64,000 nucleotides of DNA from J014 sp964486055. Its GTDB lineage: Bacteria > Acidobacteriota > Blastocatellia > Pyrinomonadales > Pyrinomonadaceae. The stretch lies in the NCBI GenBank assembly GCA_964486055.1, contig CAZALE010000001.1:1-64000 (forward strand), in the 5' to 3' direction. The translations under genes were made by a program, and so were the position numbers. Below are positions 7,385 through 17,096 of this stretch, piece by piece (the stretch's first letter is position 1; the number at the start of each line of letters is the position of its first letter). The notes beneath the pieces were generated by a model. That model ran no database searches, was not told where the DNA came from, and saw only the letters and a list, made by a program, of their open reading frames with translations.

Positions 7385-8284
7385 ATGACGATACAATTAG
7401 AATGGATGCAAGGATGCGCGACGGCTCTGATCACACCCTTTCATAGAGATGGTTCGATCGATGAAGAGTGTTTCAAATCTTTGGTAGAGAGGCAGGTTAA
7501 GAATGGCGTAAAGCTTTTAGTGCCGTGTGGCACTACAGGCGAATCAGCGACAATGTCAGAAAAGGAGCGCCTGCATGTTATAAAAATGTGCATAGAGGTT
7601 GCTCATCAGCATAAAGCTAAAGTGATTGCAGGAACAGGTAGTAATAATACTGCAGCAACCATAGATTTCACGAGAAAGGTTCGTGAATTAGGTGCAGATG
7701 CAGCCTTAGTTGTTGCACCCTACTACAATAAACCATCGCAAGAGGGTTTATACGCCCATTTCGCAGAAATAGCTAAGTCTGTCAGGGATTTTCCATTGAT
7801 GCTTTACAATGTGCCCGGCAGAACCTCCTGTAATATCTCAGCTGAAACAACCCTTAGACTGGCCCATGATTTTGAAAATATAGTAGCTACAAAGGAAGCG
7901 TCGGGAAACTTTTCGCAGATAATGCAAATATGTACTAAAAGGCCTAAAGGTTTCAAGGTGTTTTCTGGCGACGATGCGATCACTCTCCCATTGATTAGTA
8001 TTGGAGCAGATGGTCTAGTTTCAGTTGTCTCCAATGAGTTTCCCAAGGAAACCTCCGCAATGGTTGAAAAAGCACTGGCTGGCGCCTGGACGTCTGCAAG
8101 AAAACTACATTATAAGTTACTTCCGTTGATGGAAGCGAACTTCATTGAATCAAGTCCAGCTCCATGTAAATTTATCATGAGCCAGATGGGGCTCTGTGAG
8201 GAGAACTTAAGATTGCCTTTGGTGCCGGTTACCGAAGCCTCGAAGATTAGGCTTAAGGAAATTCTAGCCAATTTGAAATTCTAG
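7385..8284 (+). CDS. dapA: 4-hydroxy-tetrahydrodipicolinate synthase DapA
   Basis: Condenses pyruvate with aspartate semialdehyde, the first committed step of lysine and diaminopimelate synthesis. At 299 residues it has the normal family length and a complete TIM barrel. Visible motifs: PCGTTGES (about 47-54, carboxylate binding), YNVPGRT (141-147, with the catalytic Tyr at 141) and VATKEASGN with the Schiff-base Lys at 170. The ATG has no Shine-Dalgarno sequence but a TAAAAT box 7 nt upstream. No other lysine genes are adjacent. Confidence 0.95.
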   Translation: MTIQLEWMQGCATALITPFHRDGSIDEECFKSLVERQVKNGVKLLVPCGTTGESATMSEKERLHVIKMCIEVAHQHKAKVIAGTGSNNTAATIDFTRKVRELGADAALVVAPYYNKPSQEGLYAHFAEIAKSVRDFPLMLYNVPGRTSCNISAETTLRLAHDFENIVATKEASGNFSQIMQICTKRPKGFKVFSGDDAITLPLISIGADGLVSVVSNEFPKETSAMVEKALAGAWTSARKLHYKLLPLMEANFIESSPAPCKFIMSQMGLCEENLRLPLVPVTEASKIRLKEILANLKF

Positions 8285-8349
8285 AGTTATCGAGGATTCA
8301 ATATCCCTAAGTTACGCTTTAGAGGGATTCTATTGCTAAACTTTAAGTC

Positions 8350-9819
8350 ATGAGGATTATAGTAATTGGTAGTGGATTTGGCGGACTTTCTGCTGCAATT
8401 CGTTTGCAGGCTCATGGGCACCAGGTGATTATATTAGAGAAACGGGATAAACCCGGTGGACGAGCCTACGTTTATGAGAAAGATGGTTTCAAATTCGACG
8501 CTGGACCTACCATTATAACTGCCCCGTGGTTGATTGATGAACTCTTTCAGTTAGCCGGTAGAAAAACTCAAGATTATGTGAAGCTAGTAAAACTCGATCC
8601 ATTCTATAACATACGCTTCGAGGACGGAAATGTTTTTCACTACAACGACGACAAGCAGACTCTTCTTTCACAAATAGCAAAATTTGATCCGTCTGCTGTA
8701 CAGGCATATCAGAGATTTTCGAGAAGTTTGTCTGAGATATATCGAGTAGGATTCGAATTGATCGATAAGCCCTTTTGCAGTTGGTATGACATGCTTCGGG
8801 TCATACCAAAAATGGTAAAGCTGCGTTCGGATCGCTCAGTTTATAGGTTTGCTTCAAGATATTTTAACGATGAACGATTACGAATCTGTTTTAGTTTTCA
8901 TCCACTTTTAATTGGCGGTAATCCGTTTACTTCGACCTCAATTTATTCGATGATTCATCAGCTCGAGCAAGAGTTTGGGGTTTGGTTCGCAATGGGCGGA
9001 ACTGGCGCTTTAGTTCAGGCTTTATGCAGATTGTTTCAGGAGATGGGAGGGGAACTTCATCTAAGTTCTGAAGTAGCTCAAATAATCGTGGATTCACAGA
9101 AAAGAGTGAAGGGAGTTGAGTTGAAGAATGGAGAGTTATTAGACGCTGATGTGGTAATCTCAAATGCCGATGTGGCATGGACTTATTTGCATCTTATAAA
9201 GCCAGAATTTCGTAGAAAATACACTGACAAGCGTATCGAGCGCATGTCCTATTCGATGTCTTTATTCGTCTATTACTTTGGTACTGATAAAAAATACGAA
9301 AACATGGCTCATCATGAGATTCTAATGGGACCTAGATATAAAGGGCTTCTAGACGATATTTTTAAATACAAACGTTTGGCAGATGACTTCTCGCTTTATT
9401 TACACAGACCAACGGCAACTGATGCGTCCTTAGCTCCTGATGGCTGCGATTGTTGGTATGTGCTATCGCCGGTGCCTCATCTTGGTTCCAATACGGATTG
9501 GAAAGTCATGGGACCAATTTATCGCGATAAAATAGTTAAGTATCTCGAAGAGCGATACCTACCAAACTTGTCTAAACACATAGTAACGGATCACTACATT
9601 GATCCACTTCACTTTCGTGATACTTTAAACAGTTATCTTGGTAGCGCCTTTTCGGTTGAACCAATATTAACTCAATCGGCTTATTTTCGGCCACATAACA
9701 AGAGTGAGGATATAGAAAATCTGTATTTTGTAGGTGCTGGAACTCATCCGGGAGCTGGTTTGCCGGGTGTAATGTCGTCTGGAAAGATTGTTGCAAATAT
9801 GATCAATGGCAATTCATAG
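8350..9819 (+). CDS. crtI: CrtI-family phytoene desaturase
   Basis: FAD-dependent carotenoid desaturase of the CrtI family (489 residues). The N-terminal dinucleotide-binding motif is VIGSGFGGLSAAIRL (about 5-19) followed by EKRDKPGGRAYVYEKDGF; the C-terminal FAD signature is GAGTHPGAGLPGVMSSGKI. The family converts phytoene to neurosporene or lycopene at the membrane. No phytoene synthase or cyclase is in the window, so the exact substrate (C30 or C40, desaturase or ketolase) is open. TAAACT lies 7 nt before the ATG and there is no ribosome site, which suggests a leaderless mRNA. It is 65 nt downstream of dapA. Confidence 0.85.
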   Translation: MRIIVIGSGFGGLSAAIRLQAHGHQVIILEKRDKPGGRAYVYEKDGFKFDAGPTIITAPWLIDELFQLAGRKTQDYVKLVKLDPFYNIRFEDGNVFHYNDDKQTLLSQIAKFDPSAVQAYQRFSRSLSEIYRVGFELIDKPFCSWYDMLRVIPKMVKLRSDRSVYRFASRYFNDERLRICFSFHPLLIGGNPFTSTSIYSMIHQLEQEFGVWFAMGGTGALVQALCRLFQEMGGELHLSSEVAQIIVDSQKRVKGVELKNGELLDADVVISNADVAWTYLHLIKPEFRRKYTDKRIERMSYSMSLFVYYFGTDKKYENMAHHEILMGPRYKGLLDDIFKYKRLADDFSLYLHRPTATDASLAPDGCDCWYVLSPVPHLGSNTDWKVMGPIYRDKIVKYLEERYLPNLSKHIVTDHYIDPLHFRDTLNSYLGSAFSVEPILTQSAYFRPHNKSEDIENLYFVGAGTHPGAGLPGVMSSGKIVANMINGNS

Positions 9820-9952
9820 CAGATTGCAGCTCAGTATTTTGATCGTAAAACCTCAGTGCTCCGAATTCTCAACTTCAGCTCTTGATGAGTGCTTTTATGT
9901 CGTGGGTTTTATGAGACGTATAAGAGTAAAAGTTCAGAAAAACAGCTGAAAT

Positions 9953-10711
9953 ATGTGGCGTTTGGTAAAAATATCATTCTTGACGCTAATTGGTGCGGTA
10001 TTTTTGTGGTTACTTTACGAATATCTAACGTTTCCAGACATAAAAAAATTACGTACTGAGAATCCGACAAGCACAGCTCTGATAGAGGATCGTTTAGCTA
10101 AAGCTCGTGCTGAGGGGCGCGAGCCGAAAAAATACATGATATGGATGCCAATAGATCAAATTTCTCCGAATTTGCAGCGGGCAGTCATTGCTGGTGAGGA
10201 TGCGCGATTCGTTGAGCACAATGGCTTTGATTGGGAAGCAATTCAGAAAGCTTGGGAGGAAGCCGTAAGAGAAGGCGAGAAAGAGGCGAAAGAAGAGGGA
10301 GATTATGATCCAAATGATTGGATTCCGCCTTTACCTTCATTTAAAAGAGGTGCTTCTACCATAACGCAGCAGCTCGCAAAAAATCTGTATCTTTCTGAGG
10401 AAAGATCTTTAGTAAGAAAGCTAAGAGAGGCTGTGATAACTTACTTCCTAGAGCGTGAACTCTCCAAAAAGAGAATTTTAGAGATTTACCTTAACGTGAT
10501 CGAGTGGGGAGATGGCATCTATGGAGCTGAGGCAGCATCCAGAACATATTTCAAGAAATCGGCTTCTGATCTAACTCCGGCAGAGGCTGCTTATCTTTCT
10601 GCTATGATTCCATCTCCATTGAATGTCTTCAATCCTAAAAAGCACCCAAAGCGTGTAGCACGCAGGCAGAGAATAATCTTGCGGTACATGAATTACGTTA
10701 AAATACCGTAA
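9953..10711 (+). CDS. mtgA: Monofunctional peptidoglycan glycosyltransferase MtgA
   Basis: GT51-family enzyme that polymerises lipid II into glycan strands. It has one N-terminal membrane helix (about 7-24) and the GT51 motifs in order: RAVIAGEDARFVEHNGFDW with the catalytic Glu near 82, GASTITQQLAKNLYLS, RKLREAVITYFLERELSKKR and IYLNVIEWGDGIYGAEAAS. No transpeptidase domain follows, so it is monofunctional (252 residues). A charged insertion of about 25 residues (VREGEKEAKEEGDYDPND) sits between the first two motifs. Its stop codon directly abuts the stop of the convergent DUF4112 gene, leaving no room for a terminator. Confidence 0.93.
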   Translation: MWRLVKISFLTLIGAVFLWLLYEYLTFPDIKKLRTENPTSTALIEDRLAKARAEGREPKKYMIWMPIDQISPNLQRAVIAGEDARFVEHNGFDWEAIQKAWEEAVREGEKEAKEEGDYDPNDWIPPLPSFKRGASTITQQLAKNLYLSEERSLVRKLREAVITYFLERELSKKRILEIYLNVIEWGDGIYGAEAASRTYFKKSASDLTPAEAAYLSAMIPSPLNVFNPKKHPKRVARRQRIILRYMNYVKIP

Positions 10712-11203
10712 TCACCGACTAAAGATTTTCTCGAAAAGAAACTGTAGCAAATAGATACTGCCTACTATCGAAGCCGACAACATGAGTAACAATCCGAGGA
10801 TTACTCCAAAAACGAATAGATAATCACCGATGGGAGGTTTATCGGGTTTTGTGGCTCTTTTTTTGAGAAGATTAAGGTTTCTCTGATTCGTTTTCCAAAA
10901 AAAATCAAACAGATCTCCAAAGAAAGGAATTACCCCTACGAGATAATCTATTGCAATATTCATTGCCATTCTGAGAATCGTGATTTTAGGTACGCCATAG
11001 CGAACGCCGGCTATGAGTATGTAAATCGAAGCAAGCATTGTGAGGGTATCGCCAACGTTTGGTATCAATCCTATTATTGCATCAAGTCCAAATCTCCATT
11101 TTGTCCCGGGGATTCTAAATAAGTTGTCTAGATAATGCGATATTCTTTCCAAACTTTCCTCTATTTCGACTTCTGAGACCTGCCTGGCTTTTAATGACTC
11201 CAT
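10712..11203 (-). CDS. DUF4112 family membrane protein
   Basis: 163 residues. The core WRFGLDAIIGLIPNVGDT and VGVIPFFGDLFDFFWKTNQRN are the paired GLIPxxGD motifs of DUF4112. There are about two to three hydrophobic segments (around 45-75, 85-105 and 130-155). The function of the family is unknown. It ends nose to nose with mtgA and begins 18 nt after the HEAT/cyclophilin gene, so it is probably cotranscribed with that gene. Confidence 0.85.
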   Translation of the reverse strand: MESLKARQVSEVEIEESLERISHYLDNLFRIPGTKWRFGLDAIIGLIPNVGDTLTMLASIYILIAGVRYGVPKITILRMAMNIAIDYLVGVIPFFGDLFDFFWKTNQRNLNLLKKRATKPDKPPIGDYLFVFGVILGLLLMLSASIVGSIYLLQFLFEKIFSR

Positions 11204-11221
11204 TTCCTTATTCCATTCTTT

Positions 11222-13387
11222 TTATCTGAAGTTTTGCCTTTTGATGCCCTTGGTTGTAGTTTCGATTATTTCTATTTTTAAGATTCTATCCCCGCGCACG
11301 ATTGAATCGACTACCTTCATATCTTGCTCATCTACATAGCCGAAGACCGTATAGCCGCCATCTAGATGTGGTTGAGGTGAATGAGTAATAAACCATTGTG
11401 ATCCTCCAGTGTCTTTGCCTGAGAGTGCCATCCCTACTGCCCCGCGGTCGTATTCCAACATATTTATTTCACATCTAATCTGCCATCCTGGCCCTCCGTT
11501 ACTGTCTCCCCGCGGATCTCCATCTTGAATGACAAAGTTCGGAACTACTCGATGAACCTCAAGTCCATTGAAAAAACCCATAGATGCTAGCTTAATGAAA
11601 TTATCAACCGTCAATGGCGCATTTTCAGGAGTTAGCTTAATTGTAAACTTTCCTTTCTCCGTAGTTACTATGGCTTTTGGCTCTCGAGTAATTCTCGAGA
11701 TAGCGCGCAAGTAATCATTTTTCGTATTTATTACCTGTCCAAGCTTTGTCTTATTGCGCGAATCATAAAGCCTAACTGTGCCAACGAGCTTAGCAAACGC
11801 AGATACATCACTCTTAAAGTTACCAGAGATTTCATTAATCAGATTAAAAATCAATTTTCTCACCAAGTAGTTAGGCGATGAAAACGCCTTCGTTGAAATC
11901 TGAAGAAATGCTCTTTTATCGAGCTTAGCGAGCGCATTGAGTACAGCAATTTGTGCATCGTCGTAGTCAGCGTCAATCTGCATCGACTTAAGAAAAGCTT
12001 CAATTAAGGCTTTTGATGTAGTTTCGTTAGGTGGAAACTGTGCTAATAGCTCAGCTGCGGTAGCTCTTACAAAAACGTCGTTAGAGTCGAGGAAGATGCG
12101 CAGCATATTTTCCACATCCTCAGTTTTAAAAGCTGCGAATGCAGATAACACAGCGGGTTGGGCTTTTACAGGCGCTTTATTCAAAAGTGTCCTTAACATT
12201 GATATAGCTTCGGTTTTAGGCTTAGAGTCTTGTAGTTCAGCGAGTTTTTCTAGTCCTTTTGCGATGGCATTGATAGACCTCCAATTCTGCTCATTCTTCA
12301 AGTCTTTCTTTATAATTTCCAGATACTCGTTTGGAGCGACTGTCGCGTATGCAGATTCTATCTCTGGCTCAAGATTTCGGTTAAGGCTTCTAAAGCTTCT
12401 TAAAAATTCTAAAGTTTTCTCATCGTAAGATTGAGCGAAGTTAGCTCCCAATGCAGTCGTTATCTCCAACAACTCATTCTTTTCTACTGGGTTTCTGAAT
12501 GGTGATTTTCTGAAGTTTTTAAGCAACTCGCTTGCATATATTAAAAGCTCCTTGGCAGCCTCTTTATCTTTTATGCTGGCGATGGCTCTGATTGCGGAGA
12601 CTCGCACCCTCGGATCATCGTCGCTTACAGCGGCTTCAGATAAGATAGATATTGAATCCTTATCTTGAGCATTGCCGAGGGCACGTGCGGAGTTTGCCCG
12701 AGCTATCGGATCTGGATCAGTCAACAACATCACGCGTAGGGACTCGTTATAATTTTTAGACTTAAGTCTTGCTATTGCATTAGCTGCATCAGCCCTGATG
12801 CGAGGATCTAGATGTGTTAGAAACAAAGCTACGACGGAATCTGCATCGTCAGATTGTGAACGAAAAGCTGCCGTGATTCCTTTCAAAATCAGCGTGCGGT
12901 TTTGAGCTTTTTTTCTAGCCTCGTTTTCTAATGCATCGAGTATAGATTCTCTTAATGCCCGCACAGCATCGGATGTTGTTTTTGTGTGAGCTGCGGCGAT
13001 TTTTCCTGCTGCCTCGATGGCTAAGGCTCTAAGACGTTGCGGTTGATTTTCATCCAGCAAGATTTTCCGAATCGCCTCTGCGGCTTTTGCAGATTCAATT
13101 TCACCGATCGCAAAGATGGCATTAGCTCTAACCTCTTCTGATTGATCTGCTTCAGCCAGTTGGATGAGAATCGATAGAGCAGTTTCATTTCCTATTCTGC
13201 CTGCTGCCAGAGCAGCACGGCTACGAATTTCTGGCTTCAAGGATCGCATAAATTTTTCAAGCTTCGCATCAAAGCGACGCTCGTCTTCACACCTGAGTAT
13301 TTCAAGCATTACGTTCACAGGGATTCTGACTTGCGCAAAGCCAGTTAGTGTGCAAATCATAAACAGGAAAATCAATACTTCTCTCAT
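11222..13387 (-). CDS. HEAT-repeat protein fused to a cyclophilin-type peptidyl-prolyl isomerase
   Basis: 721 residues with a signal peptide (REVLIFLFMICTLTGFAQ), so exported. Residues about 30-530 form HEAT repeats (for example IRSRAALAAGRIGNETALSI and VRANAIFAIGEIESAKAAEA). The C-terminus (about 560-715) is a cyclophilin domain: FNGLEVHRVVPNFVIQDGDP, NGGPGW, RGAVGMALSGKDTGGSQWFI and HLDGGYTVFGYV. The HR..F.IQ.GD residues of the active site are intact, so isomerase activity is likely. The HEAT scaffold probably binds client proteins in the periplasm; that is inference. It precedes the DUF4112 gene. Confidence 0.9.
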   Translation of the reverse strand: MREVLIFLFMICTLTGFAQVRIPVNVMLEILRCEDERRFDAKLEKFMRSLKPEIRSRAALAAGRIGNETALSILIQLAEADQSEEVRANAIFAIGEIESAKAAEAIRKILLDENQPQRLRALAIEAAGKIAAAHTKTTSDAVRALRESILDALENEARKKAQNRTLILKGITAAFRSQSDDADSVVALFLTHLDPRIRADAANAIARLKSKNYNESLRVMLLTDPDPIARANSARALGNAQDKDSISILSEAAVSDDDPRVRVSAIRAIASIKDKEAAKELLIYASELLKNFRKSPFRNPVEKNELLEITTALGANFAQSYDEKTLEFLRSFRSLNRNLEPEIESAYATVAPNEYLEIIKKDLKNEQNWRSINAIAKGLEKLAELQDSKPKTEAISMLRTLLNKAPVKAQPAVLSAFAAFKTEDVENMLRIFLDSNDVFVRATAAELLAQFPPNETTSKALIEAFLKSMQIDADYDDAQIAVLNALAKLDKRAFLQISTKAFSSPNYLVRKLIFNLINEISGNFKSDVSAFAKLVGTVRLYDSRNKTKLGQVINTKNDYLRAISRITREPKAIVTTEKGKFTIKLTPENAPLTVDNFIKLASMGFFNGLEVHRVVPNFVIQDGDPRGDSNGGPGWQIRCEINMLEYDRGAVGMALSGKDTGGSQWFITHSPQPHLDGGYTVFGYVDEQDMKVVDSIVRGDRILKIEIIETTTKGIKRQNFR

Positions 13388-13464
13388 AGTGCGATTGAGT
13401 TGGGCAATTTGAATGTAATTTTACAACATGCAAGCATAAAAACATTAGGGGGCAGAATTAACAT

Positions 13465-15063
13465 ATGGCTGACAGATATGATGTTGCAATTGTTGGTGGT
13501 GGTCATAATGGTCTGATTTGTGCTTGTTATTTGGCAAAGGCAGGCTTGAAGGTAGCGGTTTTCGAGCGCAGGTACATAGTTGGAGGCGCCGTCTGCACGC
13601 AAGATGACATAATCGAGGGTTATAAGATAGACGTAGGTTCTTCCGCTCATATAATGATTCACTTGACCCCGATAGTCAAAGATTTAGGGCTTGAACATTT
13701 TGGTCTTGAGTACATCGATTGTGATCCTTTTGCCTTTGCTCCGATGTCAGATGGCAAGGGTGCAATTTATTTTTGGAAGGATTTAGATAAAACATGTGAA
13801 TCAATAGCGACAGTATCGCCAGAGGATGCGGAGCGATATAGAGCTTTTGTGTCAGAATGGGAAGCTCTTAATCAAGGCGTTTTCAAAGCTTTTTTGAAAC
13901 CTCCGACTCCTCTTAATCTTTTGAGGCATATGATTTTCGGTAGCAAATCAGATAATCCAGTTGAGATGTTACGGAAAATCATGACGAGTTATGGATCTCT
14001 TGTGCGAGAGACATTTGTTCATGAGGGTGTTCGAGCTGCTTTATGTTGGCTTGCAGCGCAAAGTGGGCCGCCACCCTCAGCCATGGCGTCGGGAAACTTT
14101 TTAGGCTGGCATTCGATGATTCACAAGTCTGGAGTAAAAAGACCTAAAGGTGGGAGCGGGGCCTTAACTCAAGCGCTTGCTAAATGCCTGGAACACCATG
14201 GAGGGAAGGTCTATCTGAACTCTGAAGTTAAGAAGATTGATATATCGAATTCCACTGTGAAAGGCGTACGTCTGAAGGATGGAGATTTCATTGAATCAAG
14301 GTTTGTTGTCTCCAATGCTCATGTGCACACGACATTTCTAGATCTGATTGGTGAGGAAAATCTACCTACTAAGTTTGTGGAGCGGATAAAGAAAACTAGG
14401 ATAGGCAATGGATTTGGGATGATTGTCAGATGCGCAGTATCATCTTTGCCAAATTACATTTCGGCGCCAAGTTCAGGCTTACCGTCTGCATGCCATCGTG
14501 GTTTGCAATTACTCTGCCCATCTATTGACTATCTAGAAAAGGCCTACACAGACTATCTACAAGGTATACCATCAAAAAAACCTTGCGCTTTAGTAATGAC
14601 ATTTTCTGCTGTGGATCCGACATTGGCTCCGGTTGGTAAACACACGCTTTTTATTTGGGGGCAATACTACCCATATGAACTGTCTAGTGGAATGAAATGG
14701 GAACAAATTGAACATCGGGAGGCAGAAAAATTAATAGACGTAGTTAATCAGTATGCGCCGAATACCAGTGATTCTATAATTGACTACTTTATTCAGTCGC
14801 CTGTGGATTTAGAGCGCAGACTCGGATTGCTTAGAGGAAATGTCATGCACTTAGAGATGGACTTCGATCAGATGTTCATATTCAGACCACTTCCTGAGAT
14901 CTCGTCATATCGTACCCCGATCAATGGTCTCTATTTAACTGGTGCTTCAACGCATCCGGGAGGCGGCGTATTCGGAGCTTCTGGATTTAACACGGCTAAG
15001 GTTCTACTCAATGATCTCAAGGGATTTCGGAGATTAATGCCGGTTTTCCAACAAAGAACATGA
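13465..15063 (+). CDS. FAD-dependent oxidoreductase, PYROXD2 / phytoene-desaturase-like
   Basis: 532 residues with N-terminal FAD motif VAIVGGGHNGLICACYLAKAG (read as GGGHNGL, about 11-17), then ERRYIVGGAVCTQDDI, and the C-terminal GASTHPGGGVFGASGFNTAK. The GGGHNGL variant and length fit the PYROXD2 branch rather than true CrtI. Its substrate is unknown; a carotenoid or lipid is possible. It lies just before an acyl-CoA synthetase gene, separated by 43 nt from the likely start. It is distinct from the crtI-type gene at 8350. Confidence 0.85.
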   Translation: MADRYDVAIVGGGHNGLICACYLAKAGLKVAVFERRYIVGGAVCTQDDIIEGYKIDVGSSAHIMIHLTPIVKDLGLEHFGLEYIDCDPFAFAPMSDGKGAIYFWKDLDKTCESIATVSPEDAERYRAFVSEWEALNQGVFKAFLKPPTPLNLLRHMIFGSKSDNPVEMLRKIMTSYGSLVRETFVHEGVRAALCWLAAQSGPPPSAMASGNFLGWHSMIHKSGVKRPKGGSGALTQALAKCLEHHGGKVYLNSEVKKIDISNSTVKGVRLKDGDFIESRFVVSNAHVHTTFLDLIGEENLPTKFVERIKKTRIGNGFGMIVRCAVSSLPNYISAPSSGLPSACHRGLQLLCPSIDYLEKAYTDYLQGIPSKKPCALVMTFSAVDPTLAPVGKHTLFIWGQYYPYELSSGMKWEQIEHREAEKLIDVVNQYAPNTSDSIIDYFIQSPVDLERRLGLLRGNVMHLEMDFDQMFIFRPLPEISSYRTPINGLYLTGASTHPGGGVFGASGFNTAKVLLNDLKGFRRLMPVFQQRT

Positions 15064-15106
15064 GAATTTGAGCTATTGCGTTGTCAGGATTTATGATTGT
15101 TTTGAT

Positions 15107-17074
15107 ATGAATGAGCAGCTTACTTTTGAAAATCTACCGGTAGCATGGAAGCCAACCGATGAGATGATCGAAAAGACCCAGCTGATGCGCTTTATGAGAC
15201 AGATTGGCGTTAAAGACTGGGATGAGCTTTATTCTTTTTCAATTTCTGATGTAGAGAAGTTTACCGAGGAGGTTTTGCGATTTCTTGACATCAAATTCGA
15301 CCCACCATATGAGAAACTTCTGGACATTTCCAATGGAATTGAATGGGCAAAATGGTGTGTTGGTGGCGGGCTAAACATTGTGCAGATGTGCGTTGATAGA
15401 TGGGCTGAAGGTGAGACTTCCTCAAATCTGGCTGTCATTTGGGAGGGTGAAGAAGAGACTATCAAACAGGTTACCTATGCAGAGCTCAAAAGAATGGTGG
15501 AATCATGCGCGGCTGGTCTACGAAAGAATGGTATCCGAAAGGGAGACGCTGTCGGCATCCATCTGCCAATGATGATCGAGACTGTAGTTGCATTGCTCGC
15601 GGTCAATCGTATCGGTGCCATTGCCGTTCCAGTCTTCTCAGGTTATGGAGTTGAGGCTATTGCCTCCAGGCTGTCTGCAGTTGGAGCTAAAGCGCTATTT
15701 ACATGTGATGCTTTTCCGAGACGAGGAAAAAATTTTGAGGCTTTTAGAGTAGCCGAACAGTCTATACAGAGATGCCCTACAGTTGAGAAAGTTTTTTTAG
15801 TGCGTCGAACAGGCGTCAAGATAGAATCGAGTTTAGAACTTACAGAGTATGAAGAACTCATAAAGACTGATGATGCAGTTTTATCAACTCTTGAACCTAC
15901 TAACGCAGAGGATCCGCTAATCATATTGTACACATCTGGAACAACGGGGCGCCCGAAAGGTATAGCTCATACTCACTGTGGGTTTCCGATAAAAGCAGCT
16001 CAAGACATGGCTTTTGGTACAGATGTAGGCGTTGGAACACGTATCTGTTGGGTAACAGATATTGGTTGGATGATGGGCCCTTGGTTGATTTATGGAGCAT
16101 TAATTCTGGGTGGAACAGTGACTATCTATGACGGAGCACCAGATTTTCCAGCTGCGGATAGGATTTGGTCCTTTGTATCTAGAAACAAAGTTGAGATACT
16201 TGGTATTTCTCCCACCTTGGTGCGTTCTTTAGCTACAAAGGGCGACGATTTACCTAAAAGGCATGATTTATCATCTTTGCGTGCATTTGCTTCGACAGGA
16301 GAACCATGGAATCCTGCTCCTTGGTTGTGGCTTTTTGAGAAGGTTGGCGATTCCCGACTACCAATAATAAATTATTCAGGTGGTACTGAGATATCAGGTG
16401 GAATCTTAATGGGTAATTTTCTGCTACCGATAAAGCCTTGTTCGTTTCCAGCTCCTTGTCCCGGAATCGATGCAGTTATTTTGGATGAAGATGGTAAGCC
16501 TGTGGAGAGAGGGGAGGTTGGAGAGTTATGTATCAGAAAACCTTGGATAGGAATGGCGAGAGGTTTTTGGCAGGAGCCAGAAAGATATGTACAGACTTAC
16601 TGGTCACGCTTTGAGAAGATATGGGTTCATGGCGATTGGGCCATGCAGGACGCTGATGGTCATTGGTATATTCTCGGTAGAAGCGATGACACATTGAAGG
16701 TAGCGGGAAAGCGGGTCGGGCCAGCTGAGGTAGAGAGTTTGTTGGTATCTCATCCTGTTGTTATAGAATCAGCGGTGATAGGTGTTCCTGATGAAATTAA
16801 AGGAACTAAAATGATAGCTTTTTGTGTGCTCAAGGAAAAAGGCGATGAAAATTTAGCTGATGAGTTAAGAGAGATTGTTGCCAGAGAGATGGGGAAACCA
16901 CTTGTTCCTTCAGAGATATATTTCGTATCTATGCTTCCGAAAACTAGAAATGCAAAAATAATGCGCCGTGTTGTAAGAGCAGCTTACATGGGAGAAGATC
17001 CAGGTGATCTTTCTGCCCTTGAAAATCCTCAAGCCGTAGATGAGATAAGAAAGCTGGTGAAAAATAATAATTAG
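15107..17074 (+). CDS. Acyl-CoA synthetase (acetyl-CoA synthetase-like, AMP-forming)
   Basis: An ANL-superfamily ligase of 655 residues from the ATG at 15107; a TTG 13 codons earlier is an alternative. It has the Acs N-terminal domain, the P-loop LYTSGTTGRPKGIAH, WVTDIGWMMGPW, NYSGGTEISGG, the hinge WYILGRSDDTLKVAGKRVGP and the C-terminal lysine motif. This last reads PKTRNAKIMRR, whereas classical Acs has PKTRSGKIMRR, so the catalytic, acetylatable Lys is kept but its context differs. This points to an Acs-like subfamily; acetate, propionate or a hydroxy-acid could be the substrate. It is followed after 22 nt by the CHAD gene. Confidence 0.85.
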   Translation: MNEQLTFENLPVAWKPTDEMIEKTQLMRFMRQIGVKDWDELYSFSISDVEKFTEEVLRFLDIKFDPPYEKLLDISNGIEWAKWCVGGGLNIVQMCVDRWAEGETSSNLAVIWEGEEETIKQVTYAELKRMVESCAAGLRKNGIRKGDAVGIHLPMMIETVVALLAVNRIGAIAVPVFSGYGVEAIASRLSAVGAKALFTCDAFPRRGKNFEAFRVAEQSIQRCPTVEKVFLVRRTGVKIESSLELTEYEELIKTDDAVLSTLEPTNAEDPLIILYTSGTTGRPKGIAHTHCGFPIKAAQDMAFGTDVGVGTRICWVTDIGWMMGPWLIYGALILGGTVTIYDGAPDFPAADRIWSFVSRNKVEILGISPTLVRSLATKGDDLPKRHDLSSLRAFASTGEPWNPAPWLWLFEKVGDSRLPIINYSGGTEISGGILMGNFLLPIKPCSFPAPCPGIDAVILDEDGKPVERGEVGELCIRKPWIGMARGFWQEPERYVQTYWSRFEKIWVHGDWAMQDADGHWYILGRSDDTLKVAGKRVGPAEVESLLVSHPVVIESAVIGVPDEIKGTKMIAFCVLKEKGDENLADELREIVAREMGKPLVPSEIYFVSMLPKTRNAKIMRRVVRAAYMGEDPGDLSALENPQAVDEIRKLVKNNN

Positions 17075-17096
17075 AAAGATTGCTGAGATAGATGTA

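Noticed and set aside
8303..8328. ATCCCT/AGGGAT inverted repeat between dapA and crtI as a terminator
   Set aside because: The stem is imperfect and no T-run follows. It may be chance.
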